From positions 126,456,943-126,520,942 of the forward strand of contig NC_088791.1 of the NCBI RefSeq assembly GCF_011386835.1: a stretch of 64,000 bases of DNA. The letters are read 5' to 3'. The notes under the pieces are model-generated. The model was not told the DNA's origin. It was given only the letters and a program-made list of their open reading frames with translations, and searched no databases. The position numbers and the translations under genes were made by a program. This DNA comes from Chrysemys picta bellii. Its lineage: Eukaryota > Chordata > Testudines > Emydidae. Shown piece by piece: positions 54,900 through 64,000 of the stretch (position 1 is the first letter of the stretch; each line of letters starts with the position of its first letter).

Positions 54900-56181
54900 C
54901 CCAGAGTGGACAGCCTGGATGCTGAGACATCTTTGTTGTCCCAACAGTGACTTTAATCCAACCTGTAGAGATCGTGTCTGAGATCTGATCCAATGTGTGT
55001 GTGATTCAGAGGTTGCTCCTCCATGTACTGCATGCCAAGTACCTGACTCCAGTGCTGAGATGGAATTTGCTCAGGGAGTTGGGAGAACAGGTCACAGTAC
55101 ATTAGATGTCTGGTTTTGGGCGTAGTTTGCATCATACCTACGTACTCTCTTGAGCCAGCAACAGCAGCCGCTGATACAGAACATTTATGCGTCTAATCCA
55201 GCAGGAGTAACCTGGGTGGGGCTGAGGTAGGATAGAGGACTGTGCAAGGAGCTACCACCAGCTAGGGTATGGATGCACAATTATGCTTTTCTTGAAACAT
55301 ACATGGGGGAGTGGCTATGCCAAATCTCTCATGTTTGACAGAATTTGGCCCATAGAATTTAAAAACTTTTTGCACTCCTCTAGCTCAAAGCCACCATGTT
55401 AAAAAGAACTGCAAGCCATTAATCTAGAATGTTGAGTGTTCCCTTTGAAGGAAGCGGGGGCATGTAAAAACAAACAAGTTACTTGACCCTCTTATTGCAC
55501 ATCCAACATTTAAAGACAAAATCTCCTGAAGATGTTCAGTTCATGGATTCAAACTTAGTGCTGCTTTCAAGGCCATCCAGACTGATAATACTGTAATGAC
55601 TCGGAAGGAGCTGTTACTGCCTAATGGATCACTGACCTAGGAAGGAAAAATTCTCTCTGTGGGCCATGACCCAATGCACCCTAATGACTCAGAGGTCTAT
55701 CATGTCAAGAATCTGCATTTGAATAAATCTCAGGTCACATATTTACCCAATCTGGTGAGTACTATGCATTTTAAAAACTTTATAATTATGTATTTACATG
55801 ATCATTTGTAATGGCTGAGAAGCTTTGCAATGAATACATAACCTGTAACAGCTCTTTCAGAGCCATGGTGAATTGTCAAGTAAATATGTGGAAAGGTAAT
55901 ATTTAAATCACCTATTATCAGGACTTTTTTGTTTCAAATAACTACTGATCACTTTTTAAAACCTCCTATTTAGAAAATGACCCCGAAGTATAGACCAAAT
56001 CCTGAGGTCCTTACTCAAGCAAATTCACATTGAATCAGTGGAAAGAGGCTTTTGTGAGGACTGAGTAAATCTAGTTTAAACACTGAAAAATGGTCTCAGG
56101 AGCTGGCCCATACTTACTGCTGCTATGGGGTTAATTTGTCAATGGGACTTTAAGTGTAATTAGGTGGAATTTTTATACCCC

Positions 56182-56272
56182 TGGTCCATATCCTCAGGTG
56201 GTATAAACTGGCATAGCTCCATTGAAGACAATGGAACTATGCTGATTTACACAAGTTGATGATCCAGGCCCA
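56182..56272. repeat. Quasi-palindromic repeat (GGCATAGCTCCATTGAAG subfamily)
   Basis: GGTCCATATCCTCAGGTGG, TATAAACTGGCATAGCTCC, ATTGAAGACAATGGAACTAT and GCTGATTTACACAAGTTGAT, GATCCAGGCC. The sides are inverted around ATTGAAGACAAT. It shares wording with 63268-63344. Confidence 0.7.
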
Positions 56273-56884
56273 GGTACTTTTTTTCCTTTTGAAAATACCA
56301 CTTTAAAAAATATAATGGAGGAACAGAAGAGTCAGGAAATTGGTAATGACATATGAAGCTTTCCACCTCTTGGTCACTGCTTTGAATCAGATCAATGTCA
56401 GCAAACCTAAAGTTGTTACTATCTGATAAATGTTTGGTTATCTATGTGAAATGAGTTAGTGGATTCTGACTAATTCCTAGTACACAGCTATCCATATCAT
56501 ACAAAAACTATCACAATTGGCAGCAACGAGGCACCAAGGACTGAACTGCTTAAAAAAAAAAAAAAAAAAAAAAAAACCTACATTCTCATCTTTAAAGGGA
56601 AAGAGGTCTCTTTTTATCACAATAGCAAACATATGATAGTGGAACCTGTAGGATTTATCTCAATCAGCATAATTAAAGTAAAACTCAAACTTGCCCGATC
56701 TACACTAGCATTTGACAACACGTTCACCATAACAGGTTAGTTATCACATTGTAAACAACCACTTTTTTCTACTAATATAGACAGACTCCAAGAGAAGTTT
56801 TAGGCAAACCTTGCTCTACCAGTGCTCATGCTGTAAACCTGTCTCTGGGTAAACTTTAGCCACTGGCACTTTCAATTTAATATT

Positions 56885-57020
56885 ATTATATTAATTATTA
56901 TGTATGTTGTGATAGCACCTAGGAGCCCCAGTCATGGACCAGGACCCCATTGTGCTAGGTGCTGTACAAACATAGAACAAAAAGATGGTCCCTGCCCCAA
57001 AGAGCTTCAATCCAGTACCT
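56885..57020 (-). repeat. L3-like/MIR-class SINE 3' region
   Basis: GTGATAGCACCTAGGAGCCC, CAGTCATGGACCAGGACCCC, ATTGTGCTAGGTGCTGTAC and GTCCCTGCCCCAAAGAGCTT are the reverse complement of the common SINE 3' module. The AATTATTATGT end on the left is the 3' terminus. Confidence 0.75.
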
Positions 57021-57139
57021 TCCTGGAGGACTACATTAAAAAAATAATAATTAAGGAAATGTAATGATAAAAAACTATGGCCAAAATTTTCAATCCGGGA
57101 CACCTAAAGTCAGATGTCTCACTGCATGTTTGAATGCAT

Positions 57140-57412
57140 ACATAAAAGTGGCTAATGGACTCAAGTTGCAGTGGGGGAGGATTATGTTGGATATTGGGAA
57201 AAACTTTTTCACTAGGAGGGTGGTGAAGCACTGGAATGGGTTACCTAGGGAGATGGTGGAATCTCCTTCCTTAGAGGTTTTTAAGGTCAGGCTTGACAAA
57301 GCCCTGGCTGGGATGATTTAATTGGGGATTGGTCCTGCTTTGAGCAGGGGATTGGACTAGATGACCTCCTGAGGTCTCTTCCAACCCTGATATTCTATGA
57401 TTCTATGACTAT
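57140..57412 (+). mobile_element. CR1 LINE 3' end
   Basis: 5' truncated copy on the plus strand: CAAGTTGCAGTGGGGGAGGA, AAACTTTTTCACTAGGAGGG, GTGAAGCACTGGAATGGG, TTGGACTAGATGACCTCCTG, CTTCCAACCCTGATATTC and the terminal TATGATTCTATG. The encoded end of ORF2 (FFTRRVVKHWNGLPREMVES, PSLEVFKVRLDKALAGMI) is intact to its natural stop at 57321. This is a fairly young copy. Confidence 0.92.
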
Positions 57413-57802
57413 CGTTTTAGAGATGTCAAGGACTCAGAGTTCCTATTAAAGCCCATGTAAGTACTCTGATTTAAACTCTCAAAGCCAAGGAAAGTCAGAC
57501 TATCTAAGCTGAAAATAAAGAATGACATTCAAACTCTAGTCTTAAATCATGTCTTAGGCTTTTCCTCCACACATAAGATGAGCATTAAGGCTGGAGTGTT
57601 GGCCTAGATTTCCAGCCTCAGCCCTGAATTCCCTCATTTTTGCAAATATAATTTCAACCCTCAACATCCCTGCACAGTAGTTTGATGACTTCACTCTTTT
57701 ATTCATCATAGCTAATTCTCTGAATGCATATGTTTGCGCATACGCATGGGGGAGAGACAGGATGAATCCTGAGTGGGGGGGGGGGTTAGGGGGGCGGGGA
57801 AA
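57413..57802. other. Unique stretch
   Basis: Nothing recognised apart from a G-run at about 57774-57784. Confidence 0.45.
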
Positions 57803-58289
57803 TCAGCTGAACACTGCACTCCTACACTGGGTTTGGCATACTAAAATCACAGGCTTTTCACAACCCTCAGTTATATTATTCATGCAGAATGCACTCAGCT
57901 TTCTATTGTTCCTGCACTCATTGTTTATAAATGAGTCTTTTGCTTCATCTGGGGATGGAAGTTCCTTTAAGTTTCCCCCAGTCAAAGTACTTCTGTAATG
58001 AGCTACCATGCTATTGCTCAGAGACTTAAAGAAGTTTCTGGAAGTGCTTGTGCCTCTAGAAACAAGAAATTTTCTTGTCTTATTGAATTGAGAAGAAAAA
58101 TTCAAGATGGTTGTTTTGTTTTGGTAAATCCCAGATACACATGTTTCTAATTGTTTCTTTAAGGTACTGAATCTTGGAGAAACAATTAAATGCTTCATTG
58201 TCTTCTTCAATACTACAATATCTGCAGAGGGAGTTTCTTTACATATATTAAGTCTCCTGCTTTTATACATCGCCTAAATATTCCAGACA
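57803..58289 (-). other. Candidate exon or gene fragment, unidentified
   Basis: A minus-strand frame of 155 codons opens at ATG 58270 and is open to a stop at 57803. Just upstream on the minus strand lies TTTTTTCTGTTTCAG, a strong acceptor-like polypyrimidine tract and AG ending at 58290; exon sequence would start at 58289, 19 bases before the ATG. A TAG in the same frame lies in those 19 bases, so the ATG would be a start or the frame would differ. The product is Ser/Lys/Asn rich with no signal peptide or membrane segment: KTMKHLIVSPRFSTLKKQLE, SSQFNKTRKFLVSRGTSTSR, ELPSPDEAKDSF. I recognise no family. It overlaps no repeat seen here. It is the longest non-repeat frame with a splice-like flank, but could be chance. 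Confidence 0.3.
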
Positions 58290-59446
58290 CTGAAACAGAA
58301 AAAACATAATGACAGTGAGACAAGGCTTAAAATGCTATACTTTCTATAAACGTTATCCTTCATGGTGGGATATGAAATGTACTAGAAAATGGTGGTCCTT
58401 TCTATTAAGGCCAATACAACTACCACAAAGCACATAACCCCTTTTGTCTAACAATATTGTGAATTTCATGATTTCGCTTGTTCAACAGTTCAGGCTGTCA
58501 TCATTAATCCTGGCAGTTGTGCAAGATCCTAATGTATTCCACAGTTTAGAGTTTTTTCAATCCAATTTAAGTTAATAAACAGTGGACTGAATCACAAAAA
58601 GAAAAGAATAAGTTAATCACATGGCAACTTAAATCGCTTTGGGATTCAGAGGACATCCCACTATCTAGGGTCTAATATCATAGCATTTTAAAAGAGGGAT
58701 GGATCTCTGTCTTGCTCATCAATTGCATTGTACATCTTTTTTTCAAGTAGAATGGATTACTTTTATGCTACTGACTTGGCTGGGATATCTCAAATACTAA
58801 GGTGACAAGAGATAAACTACCCCCTAACCCATCAGAGAAAAAAATAGAGTCAAATGCATGCATCATTTAGTCTGAAAAGAAAGTTCGGTATTTAATTTCA
58901 GATTCATGGAATGTAAGGATTTGCAAGTGATTGGGAATGAATTTACAGTTAAACAAATGTGAAGGAAAGAAGAAGAAAAAACAATTCCAGGGCTTTCATA
59001 AATGATTTATCCTCCTCTTGCGACTAGCAATGGACTTTGTGAAATGGGTTTGTTTAATAGGATCTTTTGAATATTAGCTCTGACTTGTTTGTTACAGCTG
59101 AGATTTTACAAAAGCTTCTCCAAGACCAATATCTTTAGTACTACTTGCCAAAATGCCTCTCTAGGTTCCCAGGGTTCTGTCTTAATTTGTTAGTTCCTTT
59201 CGTCCCCCCTCCAAATAACCAGGCCAGAGTCAGATCTCTGTTACACCACTGCAAATCCAAAGTCTCTCCTTTGAAGTCAATCGAGCTACTCTGGATTTAC
59301 ACCTGTCCAGATTAGATGAAAATCTGACTCTAGAGTTCAGATTCTGAGTTAGTTGAATAGTGTTTACTTTTATCAAATGCATTTCCCCCCCATCCACTTT
59401 AAAACAGAATTAAATCTTATACGACCAGATTCTGCCACCCTTACTC
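58290..59446. other. Unique stretch
   Basis: No gene is recognised. A quasi-palindromic repeat lies at 59228-59330 (GTCAGATCTCTGTTACACC ... AAAATCTGACTC around TTTGAAGTCAATCGAG). Confidence 0.5.
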
Positions 59447-59458
59447 ATGTTGAGTAGT

Positions 59459-59670
59459 TTTCAGAGTAGCAGCCGTGTTAGTCTGTATCCGCAAAAAGAA
59501 CAGGAGGACTTGTGGCACCTTAGAGACTAACAAATTTATTAGAGCATAAGCTTTCGTGGACTACAGCCCACTTCTTCGGATGCATCCGAAGAAGTGGGCT
59601 GTAGTCCATGAAAGCTTATGCTCTAATAAATTTGTTAGTCTCTAAGGTGCCACAAGTACTCCTGTTCTTC
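59459..59670 (-). mobile_element. Palindromic retroposon, inverted dimer (candidate Penelope-like pLTR)
   Basis: The 212-bp element is flanked by ATGTTGAGTAGT at 59447-59458 and 59671-59682, a perfect 12-bp duplication. Unit 1 (59459-59582) reads on the minus strand and ends in the family 3' terminus (TTTCAGAGTAGCAGCCGTG on the plus strand). Unit 2 (59583-59670) is its inverted copy, lacking the last 30-40 bases of the unit. The centre is CTTCGGATGCATCCGAAG at about 59574-59591, and the arms are nearly identical. Both units hold the hammerhead-like core. The high arm identity suggests a recent insertion. Its closest relative in the window is the single-unit copy at 35042-35172. Confidence 0.82.
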
Positions 59671-61493
59671 ATGTTGAGTAGTACCTCACTACTTGATTAG
59701 TCCCTCTGAAATCAATGTAGCTACTACTCACAGAGTTGAATATTCAAGACAAATTGGTAGAATCTGGCCCATAATTAGCAAAAGGAACTGTTATCTAAAA
59801 AGTACTAAAGATTACAGATTATCCAAAAAAGGGGACAGTAACAGACTGCTTTATATTGGTTTTACAACTCCAGTTATTTCTTGATGTATTTAGATTTTAA
59901 AATGGTAGGTTTCTGATTAAGAAGAAAAAAAAATTATAAAAGTTCCTGTTGCTGTAAGAGTCCATTCAATTTTAGTACAGCGAAGAACAGATTAAAATAA
60001 CCCCATTTAGGAGTTGAGAGTAAATAATCAACAAATCTAGAAACTGGTCAGTGCCTTGTACATGAGTTAGCACACAGAAGAAAGCACAGTGTGGGAGGGA
60101 GGTGGATTGCAAGAAGCAAACTTGTGTTTATTTTAAACACTGTGCCCATTCAAAATAGTCATATCGGCATCTATTTCTAAGAGCAAGCAAAGTCACTATG
60201 TATTTAACATAGTAAAATGCCTTTTTCATCAATTAAGACAACAGAACAGATGCAAATGAACCAATCAGGGATTTAGAGTGAGCTATCAGTGTTAGAAAGC
60301 GAGTCTGAACATTCCAGTTGAGTCACCACAGAGAAGTGGGGGGGAGGGGAAGAAAGGGGGGAAATAAATTACTGTGTGCAACTCCATCTGCAAACTGCTT
60401 CTCCCGCACTGGTATGTAATAAAATGTGTTGCTAAGATACAAGCTGCTAAAGAAGTTCATTAAAGGACACTTTAAACAAAGCTGCCAGACTCTTTTCCCT
60501 TTAAAGACTGCTTATTTGGTTCTGTCCCTTGTATTTATAATTAGATCCTCTATATGAAGAGATTGTACTCCATCCAAGCCTACTCAGCAAAGAATGTTAA
60601 CAAAATAACGTAAATCAGACTGACTTTGGTTATATATATTTATGGGCTGCAGGGATGTTTACAGAAACATATTTAGGTTCCACTTTTACTGTTTAATGAG
60701 AAATAAACCTTTGAAAAGTAGCTTCTCCATTAGCTGGAAAGTGGAATTGTCAATTTCTATAATGGCATTTTACTTTCTCATCACTCTGACCTAACTTTTA
60801 GAATGGATGAGAATACTTTAGGGAACAGAGCCTGGGTCTTTGTTGTTAAGTTTGGAATCTGGGAGGCATCTGTCTCTTAACTTACCTTTCATGTGCAAAA
60901 CAATATTATGCTACAGACACTGAAAAAGAGGCCAAGATTATTTATGCCTTTCTGCTGGCAATTTGTCCAGTTTTTCATCTGTATGTTGGTTCGTAGACAT
61001 ATGTTAACAATTTCCAAAACTTCCTTGATCTTAATGCATTAACGACACCAATAAGTCTATTTTGTGACATTTTCTTTCAGGCAAAGATATGTTATCAGGG
61101 AGGCCTTTATCTGACCTTCTACAGAATTCTTCTCCTCTCTGTAGTAACATCTTGATAGTGGGGATTTTTGTTGTGGTGGGCGGGGAGGAGAGAGGGTGAA
61201 GAAGGAGCAAGGTATTTTTTGCATTCGCTTACTGTGCTGAAAAATTATATTTTAAGAAATAATTCTAGTATTTATCTGTGGTGCATTTAATAGCACATGA
61301 AATGCATAAATCATAGAGCACAGTTAGTATCACTGATTATAGGAAATGCTACTTGTCACTCTGTAACCTGCATCTCATATTAAATTCTGTATCACAGTCA
61401 CCAGTATGTATATATTTTTAATTACATTTTCAGGCTCATTTACATGCGCATATTGGCTTTCTGCCTGAATGATATCAAAAAGAAAGACCTTTC

Positions 61494-61494
<1 letters not shown>

Positions 61495-61538
<44 letters not shown>
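61495..61538. repeat. (AC)22 microsatellite
   Basis: Uninterrupted dinucleotide run of about 44 bp. Confidence 0.97.
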
Positions 61539-61541
<3 letters not shown>

Positions 61542-63267
61542 AATCTGTACATTTGAGAGACAGGAATCTTGTCTCATCTTTTTCATACTTAAGAAAAGCT
61601 TCAATTCGTCAATAAATCTTTAGGCAATCCTAGCTGATTCAAAGAGCTTCAGAAAATAGAAAATGACAGAAAATGCAGGTTAATCTGTGTTGCATGTCAA
61701 AGGTTTCAATGTTCTCACTTGACTCATGTTAATCAAAATGCAATATTTTTTTTTTTTTACTTTCTGTAATCTTTAAAATCTGTTATCAATAGCTGAGTTA
61801 GCTCAAAAAGTCTCTTCCTTTCCTCCCCTTCTCCCTGGATGCAAGATAAGGTACCTCGTAAAGAAAGGACAACATTATCAAGAGAAATAGTTCTGGAAAG
61901 AAAAACATTCTATATACTATACAGATTTGTTTTCTGTTTCAAGCCCAGTGACATGCTTCTGTTGATTAGATGTAAGCAATCAGACAAATTGTTAGGCAAA
62001 CACGCTCTTCCTGCCACAGCCTGTACACCTAGTCTCTTAGGACTAAATCCCAACTTTGAAAATGAGCACCATTTCTCAAACACACAGATCAGCACTGCAG
62101 ATCATTTCTACAGAATTCTTAGACAAAATGCTACACTAGAGTTACTTCTTGTGTTGATTTTACTGCAGCCACATTCAGGCCTAGTTCTGTGTTTTACTTT
62201 CCAGCAGCCAAGTGCATCCATTTCTATCCTAAACTTGGGCCACACATTTACTATTCTGTGAGTTTTAAAAAAATGCTGATTCATATTTTTTTTCCTTTTT
62301 CTTTGTATATTAAACAGTCTGCATGTGCTGTGCAAAAAAAAAAAAAAGTAGTACATATTAGATTTCAATAGATGCTTACTATTAGGAGTCAGAGGTTGTA
62401 GCTAGAACTAAGCCGCATCAGCAATTTCATGACACTCTGGAAATTGCTACTACATAACAATAAGTAGCTGATTCAAAAAAAAATGAGAGCGCGCGCTTAA
62501 GGAAGTACATTTTATCTTCAGAAGAGCATTTTCAAACAATAAGGTGGTACCACCTTAAGTAAAAAAGAAATCCTCAAATATGATATACGTAAGGGAAATG
62601 TACATAGGATGATTTAACAAGGAGAGGTGAAAAGGCAGACCAAATATGATTCTGTCAGGCTAAACTAACTGACTTTACTTTAATGGCAGAAAAACACATT
62701 TGCATTTCAAATAATCCAATTCTTTTTTTGTTCTTCTTTGTTCTTATCTTAACTTGCAGCACATTTTTTTATACTTTGCCAGCTTCAGTTGACTACGCAT
62801 GTAGAAATTGCCCCCTTTTTGACATCATGGTCACACATACACCATTTACCATGGCCTCGTCTTATTGATTTGCAAACTTCTACCCTTTAACTCTATTGAT
62901 TAGAAACTGTGTTGATGCCTCAGATTTGGTGGGGGGGCGGGGGGGAACTGTATCATTTTATAATCAGTGTATATTTTATCTTTACCATAAAGAGGAAAGC
63001 ATAGAGGAAAAGGTTAAAAGTAACTTTATATTAATGTGCCTTTCTACGTCTTTGTAGCTTTCAACTGAAAAAAATCAAATCTGGAATGAGATGAGAAATG
63101 GCTTCCTCAACTTGAACAAAAAAGTGTTTAGAATGATGCACTGTCCCACTGGAAATGTGATTTCATATTACCCTACAAAACCCATTTCCCTAGTCTCATA
63201 CTACAAAGAGACACTTAGGACCATATTCTACTTTCTCACCGCAAGCAGACTTCCCATTGAAGTCAAC

Positions 63268-63344
63268 AGGCCAGATCCTCAAATGGAGTAAATTGGCATA
63301 GCTCCATTGAAGCCACACTGATCTGGATGAGCTGAGGATCTGGA
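63268..63344. repeat. Quasi-palindromic repeat (GGCATAGCTCCATTGAAG subfamily)
   Basis: GGCCAGATCCTCAAATGGAG, TAAATTGGCATAGCTCC, ATTGAAGCCACACTGATCTG and GATGAGCTGAGGATCTGGAC. The outer parts CAGATCCTCA and TGAGGATCTG are exact inverted copies. Confidence 0.75.
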
Positions 63345-64000
63345 CCACTAATTAAACTTCTGTGAAAAGAGTGAGAGGGGAGTGTGGCCTATAAGCGCTG
63401 CATACATACATAACACTTTCTAACTCTGTGACACAGGATACCTACAAAATACATTCCACACATACAACAAAAGTTTCTCTGATATGTTTGCTATCAAAGC
63501 ATCAAATATTTAAGAACAAATATCTGCTTGCTGCAGTACAATTAAATATTTTACAACATGTAACAGGTAGCAAGTACTTTTAGCGTAAGACTACATGTGA
63601 AATAAAAAGGTATTGTTACTATAATTCCTTTTTCTGAATAGACAAAGGCATTAGAAGGAAAAAATTGCTAAATCACAGGGATAATCATCATAGCCAGCTC
63701 CTCTAATGAGGCATCATGGGATTACTGGAGTTATTATAAGAGTCATCTTATTGAAGAAATTCAAAGTTAATTGAAATCAATTGTACTGTTCTGACAGCAG
63801 GTGTTTTAAGTGGCTAAAATATCAAAGTGTACTCTTTAAAATGGTTAGAATGAACGTTACATTCACTTTCCAACCCTTAGCACTGCCAAGTGAAGTACTG
63901 TACATGTACAGAATAGTGTACAGTAAAAGAAAAATGCTAGAATAATACCACATTTCACCTGCCAATCAGACTGCCACCAAGCAAATGTTGATCAAAATCC

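Larger units (their letters stand above)
53593..56880. other. Mostly unique stretch
   Basis: No gene is recognised. Quasi-palindromic repeats occur at 54768-54810, 54832-54899 and 56182-56272. An A25 run lies at 56552-56576 without an attached recognised SINE. Confidence 0.5.
59683..64000. other. Unique stretch to the window end
   Basis: No host gene or transposable element was recognised. There is an (AC)22 microsatellite at 61495-61538, T- and A-runs, a G-run at about 62932-62944 and one quasi-palindrome at 63268-63344. Open frames such as 61839-62261 have no domains or splice support. Confidence 0.5.

Noticed and set aside
56552..56576. A25 run as a possible tail of a retropseudogene
   Set aside because: No coding-like or SINE sequence lies upstream and no flanking duplication is evident.
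61839..62261. A 140-codon plus-strand frame
   Set aside because: No domain, no convincing acceptor or donor at its ends, and an overlapping open frame on the other strand.
1..64000. CRISPR arrays, bacterial operons, rRNA or free-standing tRNA genes
   Set aside because: No regularly spaced repeat array, no bacterial gene order, no rRNA. The only tRNA-like sequences are SINE heads.

Overview
This window is vertebrate, non-coding, repeat-rich DNA, most likely from a cryptodiran turtle. The evidence is the repeat content. There is a tRNA-derived SINE with A and B boxes and a CR1-like tail (53188-53362) of the tortoise Pol III type. There are CR1 LINE 3' ends that finish in a TTCTATGATTCTA-type tail, MIR-family SINEs, many hAT and Harbinger elements, and very many short quasi-palindromic repeats. 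No bacterial or organellar features were seen, and no host gene can be named. Two minus-strand open stretches with splice-like flanks (57803-58289 and 31940-32153) are the only candidate host exons, both weak to moderate. The window is probably intronic or intergenic.

Layout. 1-3744 is unique. 3745-5387 is a fold-back hAT element whose two inverted arms both carry the transposase C-terminus. 6319-6984 is a solo LTR with a GTAT duplication. 7854-12293 is a deleted Harbinger element with TTA duplications, split by a full-length RTE-type LINE (7937-11134) with a 12-bp duplication. 12365-12556 is a palindromic retroposon. 15-25 kb holds MIR/L3-like SINEs, a CR1 split by a hAT element, a GC-rich hAT element and an older LINE 3' end. 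25-34 kb is mostly unique with several MITEs. 33.9-39.5 kb carries another GC-rich hAT, a single-unit copy of the palindromic retroposon family, and a MIR pair split by a hAT element. 39.5-46.6 kb holds MITEs (one nested) and a 1.4 kb CR1. 48412-49794 is a GC-rich hAT element. 53101-53584 is a hAT element containing the turtle SINE. 56.9-57.4 kb has a SINE and a CR1 tail. 59459-59670 is a second palindromic retroposon. The rest to 64000 is unique.

The most interesting signal is a retroposon family present three times (12365-12556, 35042-35172, 59459-59670). Each copy is flanked by a 12-14 bp direct duplication, so each was inserted by target-primed reverse transcription. Two of the three are near-perfect inverted dimers of one unit. 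The unit holds a hammerhead-ribozyme-like core (CYGANGA, stem II, GAAA, an AGC/GCU stem III closed by UUAU, then C), and stem II keeps its pairing between diverged subfamilies. This fits the terminal repeat (pLTR) of a Penelope-like element or a SINE derived from one.

A second strong signal is the LINE-in-Harbinger nest, where the LINE has only one stop and two frame breaks but has lost a catalytic endonuclease Asn. A third is a set of short palindromic repeats; one sits inside a MIR with a TTA duplication, which defines its ends and shows that it is a roughly 70-bp MITE.
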